Shown: positions 8,747 through 16,425 of the stretch, piece after piece
How the letters are laid out: the number at the start of each line of letters is the position of its first letter
Position numbering within the stretch: the stretch's first letter is position 1
From: Arabiibacter massiliensis
Lineage (GTDB): Bacteria > Actinomycetota > Coriobacteriia > Coriobacteriales > Eggerthellaceae
Direction of reading: 5' to 3'
Assembly (NCBI RefSeq): GCF_900169505.1
Contig: NZ_LT827021.1
Location: 744,001 to 808,000 of the forward strand
Length of the DNA: 64,000 nt
Notes under the pieces: model-generated
Databases searched by the model: none
Told to the model about the DNA's origin: nothing
Seen by the model: the letters and a program-made list of their open reading frames with translations, nothing else
Program-made: the position numbers and the translations under genes

Positions 8747-8856
8747 ACGTCCCTTCCAATTGCATCGCGCGAGAAACAAGCGAGGCCGCCCGGGAGTTTG
8801 TCGCGTATAATGCGGCCTAGGCGAGGTTCGACGGCGGAGCAGACAGGAGGTGTCCC

Positions 8857-9069
8857 ATGCTCGACGAAGTGCTTTTCATGGAAGCGCGCCTCTTCCGCAT
8901 GTTCAGAGAGCAGACGGGGCTCAGCCCGAAGGATTCGAACCGCCTGTTCGAGGAGCAGGGCATCTGGCGCTTCATCGAAGAGTGCTACGACGCCCTCCAT
9001 CTCGAAAGCGACGAAGCCGCTCTCCAGGACATCCGCACGAAGCTCGCCGCCCAAGGAGTCTCGCTATGA
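8857..9069 (+). CDS. DUF3791 small protein (putative antitoxin-like partner)
   Basis: A 70-residue acidic helical protein (MLDEVLFMEARLFRMFREQTGLSP, then GIWRFIEECYDALH) that matches the DUF3791 pattern. Family members are regularly encoded beside DUF3990 proteins, as here. Its stop overlaps the start of the DUF3990 gene (ATGA), so the two are translationally coupled. A GGAGGTGTCCC site precedes the ATG. The biochemical role is unknown; by analogy with other coupled small-large pairs it may neutralise or recruit the downstream ADP-ribosyltransferase-like protein. Confidence 0.75.
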   Translation: MLDEVLFMEARLFRMFREQTGLSPKDSNRLFEEQGIWRFIEECYDALHLESDEAALQDIRTKLAAQGVSL

Positions 9070-9641
9070 GCCTGTCGGACGGAATGACCCTCTACCATGG
9101 CAGCTATGCCCCCGTTGAGGACATCGACCTCAAGAAATGCTCGACGGGAAAAGATTTCGGGAAGGGATTCTATCTGACCTCGGACGAGGATCAGGCCAGA
9201 AGGTTCATCCGAACGTCCCTGCTGAAAGCGCAAAGCCTCGGCCAAGTTGATGCCGGCCAACGCTCCGGCTACGTTTCCGCGTTCCGATTTCGCACGCCCG
9301 CAACGTCCCTGAGCGTTTTCGAATTCCCCACTGCGGACGAGCACTGGCTGCGGTTCGTCTCACTGAACCGCAGAAGCGCTTTGGCAGTCAAGTTGCGCGA
9401 CAAAGTGGATCCGGGTTTGACCTGCGCCGACGTCATCATTGGAAAGGTGGCTAACGACACCACAAACCCTGTCATAACCACCTACCTCAACGGGCTTTAC
9501 GGCCCCCTCGACGACCCGAAATCCGCGAGCACGGCCATCGGCCTTCTCCTGCCCGACCGGCTCAAGGACCAGTTCTGCTTTGCCACTCAACGAGCCGTCG
9601 CATGCCTGGAACCCATGAAGGTGACGCGCTATGAACTATGA
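9066..9641 (+). CDS. DUF3990 protein, ADP-ribosyltransferase-like putative toxin
   Basis: A 191-residue protein opening with GMTLYHGSYAPVEDIDL and KDFGKGFYLTSDEDQARRF. The YHGS and GKGFYLT elements are typical of DUF3990 and resemble the H-Y type NAD-binding motifs of the ADP-ribosyltransferase fold (family knowledge). It is the middle gene of three overlapping genes (8857-9846). I place the start at 9066 because ATGA coupling to DUF3791 is tight; the frame is also open upstream, but without the motif content. If it is an active transferase, the target is unknown. Toxin function is inference. Confidence 0.75.
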   Translation: MSLSDGMTLYHGSYAPVEDIDLKKCSTGKDFGKGFYLTSDEDQARRFIRTSLLKAQSLGQVDAGQRSGYVSAFRFRTPATSLSVFEFPTADEHWLRFVSLNRRSALAVKLRDKVDPGLTCADVIIGKVANDTTNPVITTYLNGLYGPLDDPKSASTAIGLLLPDRLKDQFCFATQRAVACLEPMKVTRYEL

Positions 9642-9846
9642 GATCATGGCCCAATGCGCCGACCTGATCTTCGCCGACGCCGTGCAGGACATAGCCGCGC
9701 GCACAGGGCTGCCGACGGAGCAGGTGCGCCGCAAAGTGATCGAGTCCCCCGCTTACGCCGCGCTCTACGATTTCGAGACGGGGCTGTGGCAAGAAGGTCC
9801 CGACTATTTCGTCGGATTGCTCGCCTTGGGCGGGAAGGACGGCTAG
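9631..9846 (+). CDS. 71-residue conserved-context protein of the DUF3791/DUF3990 operon
   Basis: A small protein (MNYEIMAQCADLIFADAVQDIAA, then LPTEQVRRKVIESPAYAALYDFETGLW) that starts 11 bases before the DUF3990 stop. It is all-helical in appearance. The RRKVIESPAYAALYDFETGLWQEGPDYF end resembles the C-terminal sections of small proteins found next to DUF3990 genes. I do not recognise a named family with certainty. It may be a second antitoxin-like component. It converges on mtnA with a 3-base gap. Confidence 0.6.
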   Translation: MNYEIMAQCADLIFADAVQDIAARTGLPTEQVRRKVIESPAYAALYDFETGLWQEGPDYFVGLLALGGKDG

Positions 9847-9849
9847 ACG

Positions 9850-10944
9850 TCAACGCGCCGTCATGGCGGCGCGGGCGGCATCGGGCGGGGCGAAGGCGCC
9901 GTGCTCGGTGACGATGCGGGTGATGAGGGCGGCGGGCGTCACGTCGAAGGCGGGGTTCCACACGTCCACGCCAGGGATGGGCGCGGGCAGCACCTCGGCG
10001 GGGTCGCGCTCCTCGATGGGGATGTCCGCGCCGGTCGTGCACGCGGGGTCGATGGTGGAGGCGGGCGCGGCCACGTAGAACGGGATGCCGTGGTGGCGCG
10101 CGAGGACGGCCACGCCGTAGGTGCCAATCTTGTTGGCCACGTCCCCGTTGGCGGCGATACGGTCGGCACCCACCACGACGGCGTCCACCTCCCCTTTCGC
10201 CATGAGGCTCGCGGCCATGTCGTCGCAGATGAGCGTCACGGGCACGCCCGCGCGCGCAAGCTCCCAGGCGGTGAGGCGCGCGCCCTGGCCCACCGGGCGC
10301 GTCTCATCGGCGTACACGCGCGCCACCTTGCCCTCGGCGGCGGCCGCGTACACCACGCCGAGCGCGGTTCCGTAGAAGGCCGTGGCGAGACTCCCGGCGT
10401 TGCAGTGCGTGAGGATGCGCGCGCCCTGAGGCAGCAGCGCCGAGCCGTGCGCGCCGATGGCGCGGTTGGCGGCCTCGTCCTCGGCCTCCATGCGGCGCGC
10501 CTCGGCGAAGAGCTCGTCGGCGATGGCGTGGGGCGCAGCGCCCTCGTCGGCGCAGACGCGCGCGAGCCGCTCGAGGCGGCGCACGCCCCACGCCAGGTTG
10601 ACGGCGGTGGGACGCGCGTCGGCCACCTCGTCGGCCACGCGGGCGAGGGCGTCGAGGAAGCGCGGACCGGCCTGCGCGCACCCGCCCGCCGCCGCGTCGG
10701 CCGCGCCCTCGTTGCAGGCCCAGAGCGCCACTGCCGCCGCGCCCGCCACCCCGATGGCCGGCGCGCCGCGCACCGCGAGCGTCTTGACTGCGTCGACGAC
10801 CGCGCGCCAGTCGCCCGTGCGGACGATCCGCAGCTCGCCGGGCAGCAGGCGCTGGTCGACGTAGGCGAGCTCGGCGCGCCCGTCGCCGTCGCGCCCGAGT
10901 TCGATGGTACGCGGCAGGTTATCCAGGTTGAGCGTTGCGGCCAT
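9850..10944 (-). CDS. mtnA: Methylthioribose-1-phosphate isomerase
   Basis: A 364-residue protein of the eIF-2B-like aldose-ketose isomerase family. Recognisable blocks are VKTLAVRGAPAIGVAGA, ILTHCNAGSLATA (catalytic Cys region), YADETRPVGQGARLTAWEL, and VVVGADRIAANGDVANKIGTY (catalytic Asp region). It converts 5-methylthioribose 1-phosphate to the ribulose form in methionine salvage. No other salvage gene is in the window. Related proteins also act on ribose-1-phosphate-type substrates, so the exact substrate is a family-based assignment. AAAGGA precedes the ATG. It is monocistronic here. Confidence 0.92.
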   Translation of the reverse strand: MAATLNLDNLPRTIELGRDGDGRAELAYVDQRLLPGELRIVRTGDWRAVVDAVKTLAVRGAPAIGVAGAAAVALWACNEGAADAAAGGCAQAGPRFLDALARVADEVADARPTAVNLAWGVRRLERLARVCADEGAAPHAIADELFAEARRMEAEDEAANRAIGAHGSALLPQGARILTHCNAGSLATAFYGTALGVVYAAAAEGKVARVYADETRPVGQGARLTAWELARAGVPVTLICDDMAASLMAKGEVDAVVVGADRIAANGDVANKIGTYGVAVLARHHGIPFYVAAPASTIDPACTTGADIPIEERDPAEVLPAPIPGVDVWNPAFDVTPAALITRIVTEHGAFAPPDAARAAMTAR

Positions 10945-11024
10945 GGGGCGTCCTTTCTGTCCGATGGCGACATTCTACCGTACCCCCACGGCCGAGGGGA
11001 CGGCCTTGGTCAGCGGCAGCACCT

Positions 11025-11081
11025 GATCTTCGCTCCGAAAACACGCCTCGTGCGCTGAGGCGTGTTTTCGGAGCGAAGATC
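11025..11081. repeat. Perfect hairpin repeat, copy 2 of 2
   Basis: Perfect 25-bp arms (11025-11049, 11057-11081) around the loop GTGCGCT; identical over 57 bases to 839-895. It lies between the divergent mtnA and P-type ATPase genes. It therefore cannot be a simple 3' terminator of either, which argues against a pure terminator role for the family. Confidence 0.9.
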
Positions 11082-11178
11082 GGCCCTTAGGTTGCCGGTT
11101 CGTGACGGTTCGGGGCATATGCGCCCGGCGCGCTTATCATGGTAGGGAAAACCGCACGCGCGACGGAGGATACGACCC

Positions 11179-13905
11179 ATGACGAACCAACTTGCTGCTG
11201 CGACGGCCCCGGGCGCGAAGCCCGCAGCCCTGCGCCCCTGGCATGCGATGCCCCTGGAGGAGGTGCTCGCGGAGCTGAACGCCTCGCCCGAGGGGCTCTC
11301 CGAGCTCGCGGCGCGCGAGCGCCTGGCCGAGGTGGGTCCCAACGAGCTCAACGCCAAGCCGCCGCGCACGCTCGCCCAGATGGTGCGCGAGCAGATCGGC
11401 GACCCGATGGTGCTCATCCTGCTGGTGGCGGCCGCCCTCTCGGCGCTTCTGCAGGAGTGGGCCGAGGCGGGCATCATCTTCGCCATCGTGGTGGCCAACG
11501 CGCTCATCGGCATCGTGCAGGAGAGGAAGGCGCAGACCTCCCTCGAGGCGCTGCGCAACATGAGCGCGCCCACCGCGCGCGTCATCCGCGATGGCGCGGA
11601 GACGGTGGTGCCCGCCCGCGAGCTGGTGCCGGGCGACGTGGTGGTCTTGGGCGACGGCAGCATGGCCCCCGCCGACCTGCGGCTGCTCTCGGCGGCGGGG
11701 CTGCGCATGCAGGAGGCCGCGCTCACAGGCGAGTCCGTGCCCGTGGAGAAGGACGCCCGGGCCGCGGTGGTTCCCGGCGCGCTCGTGGGCGACCGCGCGG
11801 ACATGGCCTTTGCCACCGCCATCGTGACCGGCGGGCGCGGCACGGGCGTGGTGGTGGGCACCGGCATGGACACCGAGGTCGGGCGCATCGCGGGCCTTCT
11901 GGAGGGCGACGAGGAGCTGGACACGCCGCTCAAGCGCAAGCTGGCCTCGTTCGGCAAGATGCTCACCGTGGTGGGCGTGGCCGCCGCGCTCGTGGTGCTG
12001 GCGGTCGGCATGGCGTACGGGCGTCCCTTCGCGCCGCTGCTGCTTCTGGCCATATCGCTGGCCATCTCGGTGATCCCCGAGGGGCTGCCGGCCACGGCCA
12101 CCATCGTGATGGCGCTCGGCGTGCAGCGCATGGCCAAGCACCAGGCGCTCGTGCGGCGGCTGCCCGCCGTGGAGACGCTCGGCGGTGCCACGGTCATCTG
12201 CACGGACAAGACGGGCACCTTGACCGAGAACCGCATGAACGTCGTGCGCGTGGCGCTCGGGCCCGACCTCGACCGCGGCGAGGCCGCGCCCCCGGCCCGC
12301 GCGATCGAGGAGAGCCCCGAGCTCTTCGGCTACCTGGCCTTCACGGCCGTGCTCTGCAACGACGCGAGCTTCGCCGAGGCGCAGGGCGAAGGCGCGTCGG
12401 CGGGCGCCCCCGCGAGCCCCGACACCGTGATCGGCGACCCCACCGAGGGCGCGCTGCTGGTGATGGCCCGCGACGGCGGCATCGACCCGGCGGCTCTGCG
12501 CGAGGCCTATCCGCGCCTGGCCGAGCGGCCCTTCGACTCCGACCGCAAGCGCATGGCCACCGTGCACGAGCGCGACGGCGAGACGGTGGCGGCCGTCAAG
12601 GGCGCGCTCGACGGTCTTCTGCCGCTGTGCGACTTCGTGATGGACGCGGACGGCCCGCGCCCGATCAGCGACGAGGACCGCGCCCATGCGCTCGAAGTGG
12701 CTCAGCACCTCTCCGACGAGGCGCTGCGCGTGCTCGCCTTCGCCACGCGAGCCCTGCCCGGCGTGCCCGCCGACGGAGAGGACATCGAGCGCGGCCTCAC
12801 CTTCATCGGCCTCGTGGGCATGATGGATCCGCCGCGCGCCGACGTGCGCGAGGCCGTGGACACCTGCCGCACCGCCGGCGTGCGCACCGTCATGATCACG
12901 GGCGACCACGCCGCCACCGCGCGCGCCATCGGGCGCGAGCTGGACATCTGGCGCGAGGGCGACCTCGTGGTATCGGGCGAGGAGCTCGACGGGATGGACG
13001 ACCGCCAGCTGGATGCGGCCATCGAGCGCACGAGCGTGTTCGCGCGGGTGTCGCCCTTCCACAAGCTGCGCATCGTGCGCGCGCTCAAGGCCGACGGCGA
13101 GATCGTGGCCATGACCGGCGACGGCGTGAACGACGCGCCCGCCCTCAAGGCCGCCGACATCGGCGTGGCCATGGGCATCACCGGCACCGACGTGGCGAAG
13201 GACGCCTCGGATATGATCCTGCTCGACGACCGCTTCACCACCATCGTCTACGCCGTGCGCGAGGGGCGGCGCGTGTACCGCAACATCCAGAAGGTGGTGG
13301 CCTTCCTCGTGGCCGACAACCTGGCCGAGATCCTCGTGCTGCTCACCGCCGTGGCGCTCAACTGGAACGCCCCGCTCACGGCCGTGATGATCCTCTGGGT
13401 GAACCTGGCCACGGCCACCCTTCCCGCGCTGGCGCTGGGCGTGGAGCCGGCGAGCCGCCACATCATGGAGCATCCGCCCCTGCGCTCGGGGACGCTGCTG
13501 GAACCGAAGCTCGCGCGGCGCGTTGTCTTCCAAGGCGTGTTCGTGGCCGCGTTCGCGCTGTTCGCGTTCATGGTGGGCCGCGAGGCGGGCGGCGACGCCA
13601 CAGGATCGTCGATGGCCTTCGCCGTGCTCGCGTTCTCGCAGGTGCTGCGCGCCGTGAACCAGCGCTCCACCGTCGATCCCGTATGGAACCGCGGCGGCGG
13701 ACGCAACCCGTGGCTGTGGGGCGCGGTGGCCGTATCGACCGTGCTCATGCTGGTCGTGCTGCTGGTGCCGCCGGTCACCGCCGCGTTCGGCGGCGCGCCC
13801 ATGAACGGGTGGCAGTGGGCCGTGGCGCTCGGCCTGGCCGCGCTCTCGCTCGCGCAGACCGAGGTCGCGAAGGCCATCGGCCGCCTGCGGGCGTCGCGGC
13901 GCTAG
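11179..13905 (+). CDS. P-type cation-transporting ATPase, Ca2+ (type II) class
   Basis: A 908-residue pump. The order is a cation ATPase N-domain (residues 10-75), an actuator domain with LTGESVPV, and the transmembrane [15 protein letters not shown] segment. The phosphorylation motif DKTGTLT follows (residues 343-349, Asp343), then an ATP-binding domain, a hinge with [18 protein letters not shown], and a cation ATPase C-terminal region. The PEGLP and LEIN-like C-terminal helices fit the SERCA/PMR1-like group rather than heavy-metal pumps. It would expel Ca2+ (or Mn2+) across the membrane. GGAGG precedes the start. Its stop overlaps the convergent next gene by 3 bases. Confidence 0.93.
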   Translation: MTNQLAAATAPGAKPAALRPWHAMPLEEVLAELNASPEGLSELAARERLAEVGPNELNAKPPRTLAQMVREQIGDPMVLILLVAAALSALLQEWAEAGIIFAIVVANALIGIVQERKAQTSLEALRNMSAPTARVIRDGAETVVPARELVPGDVVVLGDGSMAPADLRLLSAAGLRMQEAALTGESVPVEKDARAAVVPGALVGDRADMAFATAIVTGGRGTGVVVGTGMDTEVGRIAGLLEGDEELDTPLKRKLASFGKMLTVVGVAAALVVLAVGMAYGRPFAPLLLLAISLAISVIPEGLPATATIVMALGVQRMAKHQALVRRLPAVETLGGATVICTDKTGTLTENRMNVVRVALGPDLDRGEAAPPARAIEESPELFGYLAFTAVLCNDASFAEAQGEGASAGAPASPDTVIGDPTEGALLVMARDGGIDPAALREAYPRLAERPFDSDRKRMATVHERDGETVAAVKGALDGLLPLCDFVMDADGPRPISDEDRAHALEVAQHLSDEALRVLAFATRALPGVPADGEDIERGLTFIGLVGMMDPPRADVREAVDTCRTAGVRTVMITGDHAATARAIGRELDIWREGDLVVSGEELDGMDDRQLDAAIERTSVFARVSPFHKLRIVRALKADGEIVAMTGDGVNDAPALKAADIGVAMGITGTDVAKDASDMILLDDRFTTIVYAVREGRRVYRNIQKVVAFLVADNLAEILVLLTAVALNWNAPLTAVMILWVNLATATLPALALGVEPASRHIMEHPPLRSGTLLEPKLARRVVFQGVFVAAFALFAFMVGREAGGDATGSSMAFAVLAFSQVLRAVNQRSTVDPVWNRGGGRNPWLWGAVAVSTVLMLVVLLVPPVTAAFGGAPMNGWQWAVALGLAALSLAQTEVAKAIGRLRASRR

Positions 13906-14270
13906 GCCCAAGGGCCCTGCTGGGCGCGCTTCCGGCGAAGGGCGACGATGCCGAGCGCCATGCCGCAGACGGAGCAGGCGAGCGTTGCGGCGGGCCACGC
14001 GGTGGGCTCGATCACATGGGAGGCCACGAGCACCACCCACGGGCCCAGCGCGTCCACCATGGCGCCGACGGCGAGCGAGTCGACGACGCGCACCAGCACG
14101 ATCCACGCGAGCGAGAGCGTCGCCGCGCACGAGCAGGAGGCGACGAGCAGCACGTAGCGTGCCCTCGCGCCCGCGGCGAGGGCGATCGCGGCGGCCGCCA
14201 GCAACGCGACCAGCAGGCACCAGAGCGCCTGCGCGAGCACGAGCAGGATCCCTATCAGGCCGATGTCCAT
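13902..14270 (-). CDS. Small membrane protein of the envelope operon, unknown function
   Basis: A 122-residue protein with about four hydrophobic segments (MDIGLIGILLVLAQALWCLL, ALAAGARARYVLLVAS, ALGPWVVLVASHVIE, ATLACSVCGMALGIVAL) and a basic tail. I recognise no family. It is the last gene of a three-gene minus-strand operon: one base separates it from the gene upstream. Its stop overlaps the convergent ATPase stop region. Confidence 0.7.
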   Translation of the reverse strand: MDIGLIGILLVLAQALWCLLVALLAAAAIALAAGARARYVLLVASCSCAATLSLAWIVLVRVVDSLAVGAMVDALGPWVVLVASHVIEPTAWPAATLACSVCGMALGIVALRRKRAQQGPWA

Positions 14271-14271
14271 C

Positions 14272-14601
14272 TCAACCCCTCTCGTCGAGGACGTCCGACA
14301 CGCGCTCGGCCGCGTCCTGGGCCCGCTCGACGATCTGCGCCGCGCGGTCGGCGACGGCGCGGGCCTTCTCGACCAGGTCCGCGAGCGACTGGGCGCGGTC
14401 GACGAGCACCTGCCCCGTCGCCAGCACGTCGGGCACCGAGTAGGAGACGTCGCGGTCGATGAGATCGGCCACGCTCACCCGGACCCAGGGCGCGGCCATG
14501 GCGAGCGCGGCGACGAGGCACAGGGTCGCCAGCAGGCGGTCGGGCGTGACGGCGGCCCGGATGCGGCGCAGGAGGGCGCGCGGGCGCGGCTCCCCGTTCA
14601 T
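14272..14601 (-). CDS. Single-pass membrane protein with periplasmic-side coiled coil, unknown function
   Basis: A 109-residue protein: a basic N-terminus, one helix (LLATLCLVAALAMAAPWV), then about 70 residues with strong heptad character (VLVDRAQSLADLVEKARAVADRAAQIVERAQ). It may act as a spacer or oligomerising anchor on the outer face of the membrane. Its ATG overlaps the stop of the SGNH hydrolase gene (ATGA), so the two are probably made together. No family recognised. Confidence 0.7.
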   Translation of the reverse strand: MNGEPRPRALLRRIRAAVTPDRLLATLCLVAALAMAAPWVRVSVADLIDRDVSYSVPDVLATGQVLVDRAQSLADLVEKARAVADRAAQIVERAQDAAERVSDVLDERG

Positions 14602-16262
14602 GAGCCGCTCCGCACGGCGTCGCGCTCCGCGAGCATCCGCCGGCGCGCGCCTGCGGCGAGGGACAGGGCCGCCCCCGCGGCAGCGGCGAGAACCAGCGGG
14701 TGCGGGGCGCCGTCGCCGGTGGAAGCGAGCGGCGTGCCGGGCGCGGCGGCCTCGGATCCGCCGCCCGCAGCCGGCGGCTCGGCCTCGGGTTCGGGCGCAG
14801 GCGGCGGCGCGACGGGCCGGTACGTCGCGTCGATCGCGGCGTTCATCAGGCGTGCGATGAGCGCGTGGCCGTCGTGGTTCGGGTGAGAGTCGACGCCGAA
14901 GACGATGGAGCCGTCCTCCGCGCGCCCGATCTGCACGTTCGTGAGGCCCGGGTTGTTGAACGGCTCGTAGAGGTCCACGGCCGTGCAGCCCTCCGTATTC
15001 TTGTCGAACGCCTCGTTCATGAGCTCGATGTAGCGCGCGCCCGCGCCGCTCAGGTCGATGGACAGGACCACGTCGTCGCCGACGAGTCCCGCCAGGTTGG
15101 GGAACAGCGCGCGCAGGTCGAGCACCTGGCCGTAGAACGGGTTGTAGAGCGTGGTCCAGCACACCTGCGCATGCGGGGCGCGCGCGTGCAGCTCGGCGAG
15201 GATGGACGGTTGGTTCACCTGGGCGAACGTCTCGCAGGCGGCGAGCAGCTGCGGGTCGGCCTCGATGGCCTCGTTGATCTGGGCAATGGCGGCGGCGATC
15301 TTCTCCACGAGGTCCCGGACCGGCGAGGGGCGCTTCCTCGCGAGCCCATCCTCCCCAGGGTCCGCCTCGAGCGCGGACGGATCGGCTTCAGCCTCGGCCG
15401 CGAGCGCCTGCACCTCCTCCGCGCTCAAGTCGTCGATGCCCGCAAGCGCCTCCGCGATGATCTCGATGAAGCGGCCTAGAAGGTCGTTCGAGCCGATGGT
15501 CACGCTCACCAGCGTGGCGTCGGCCAGCGCGGCGTCGTAGGCGCCGGCGGAGAGCGCGTCCAAGAGCTGCTGGCTCGTCCAGCCCGACGCCGCCAGGTTG
15601 TCCGTGGCCGCAGGGCCGTACGCGTCCGCCAGATGCGCCCCCACCAGCGTCGCGAACGCGTCGGAGGGCGTGGGCATCTGGTCGTAGAGCGGGTCGGAGT
15701 TGTCGTACTCCTGCAGCGCGTAGCCCGCCGCGATGCTGTCGCCGAACACGACGTACTTCGTGAGCAGCGGCTCGCAGGCTATGCGCGCAGGCGCGATGCC
15801 GGCGGCCTCGAGCCGCTCGACCATGGCCTGGTCGCGCACCGTGAACGCCGTCGCCTCCGAAAGCCCCGAGAACGCCGCCGGGTCGACGTCGATCACGCCC
15901 TCGATGTCGATGCGCTCGACGGCGCCCGACGAGGCGGCCGCGCCCGAGAACGCGCCCGCCGCGATGCCCGCCACCGCGTAGGTGGCGGGCTGCTCCCAAT
16001 CCTCCATGACCATGATGGATGCGGGGATCGCGACGGTGCCGGCCGCGTCGTCCGCGATGCCGGACAGCACGGCGCTCCCCTGCCCGGGCCCCGCCTCGGC
16101 CGTCACCGTGTACTCGATGTCCGTGCCCGTCTTCTTGTGGACGACTGCGTCGCCCGCCGCCGCGAGCGCCCGCGCCGGGCAGAGCGCCGTCGCGAGGACG
16201 ACGGCCAGCGCAACCGCCGCCCCTCTGCGCAACCTTCCGGACGATCCCTTCGAACCCCGCAT
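14598..16262 (-). CDS. Secreted, LAxTG-anchored SGNH/GDSL hydrolase with BspA-like N-terminal repeat
   Basis: A 554-residue protein. A Sec signal peptide (GAAVALAVVLATALCPARALA) is followed by a stretch resembling BspA-type leucine-rich repeats (residues 70-150). The hydrolase domain has VVFGDSIAAG with Ser176, TIGSNDLL, and a terminal DSHPNHDGH that supplies the catalytic Asp-His. The C-terminus is a sortase signal: LASTG at 512-516, a hydrophobic stretch, then ARRR. SGNH hydrolases cleave ester bonds in lipids or polysaccharides. I chose the ATG at 16262 because it gives a clean signal peptide. Upstream in-frame starts add Arg-rich residues. Confidence 0.87.
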   Translation of the reverse strand: MRGSKGSSGRLRRGAAVALAVVLATALCPARALAAAGDAVVHKKTGTDIEYTVTAEAGPGQGSAVLSGIADDAAGTVAIPASIMVMEDWEQPATYAVAGIAAGAFSGAAASSGAVERIDIEGVIDVDPAAFSGLSEATAFTVRDQAMVERLEAAGIAPARIACEPLLTKYVVFGDSIAAGYALQEYDNSDPLYDQMPTPSDAFATLVGAHLADAYGPAATDNLAASGWTSQQLLDALSAGAYDAALADATLVSVTIGSNDLLGRFIEIIAEALAGIDDLSAEEVQALAAEAEADPSALEADPGEDGLARKRPSPVRDLVEKIAAAIAQINEAIEADPQLLAACETFAQVNQPSILAELHARAPHAQVCWTTLYNPFYGQVLDLRALFPNLAGLVGDDVVLSIDLSGAGARYIELMNEAFDKNTEGCTAVDLYEPFNNPGLTNVQIGRAEDGSIVFGVDSHPNHDGHALIARLMNAAIDATYRPVAPPPAPEPEAEPPAAGGGSEAAAPGTPLASTGDGAPHPLVLAAAAGAALSLAAGARRRMLAERDAVRSGS

Positions 16263-16425
16263 CCCGCATCGCCTCGCTTTCGCCACGTGCCGCCGCGACC
16301 CCGGCGGTCGGCCTCCTCCGGCCGGCGCGCCGCTCCTGCTATTTTGTCGCAGTCGGCCTTCCCTGTGGCGCGTTGCGCGCATTCGGCCCCGTTTTGCGCG
16401 CAAGTGGATCGGGGCGGACGCGCCG

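Noticed and set aside
8930..8955. AGGATTCGAACC-like tRNA T-loop sequence
   Set aside because: It lies in frame inside the DUF3791 gene (encoding KDSNRLFE), with no acceptor stem or anticodon arm around it. No other convincing tRNA was seen in the window.
11139..14462. Overlapping plus- and minus-strand frames of more than 1000 codons across the P-type ATPase
   Set aside because: Both are Arg/Gly/Ala-rich shadows of the ATPase frame; GC-rich third positions suppress stop codons in other frames.
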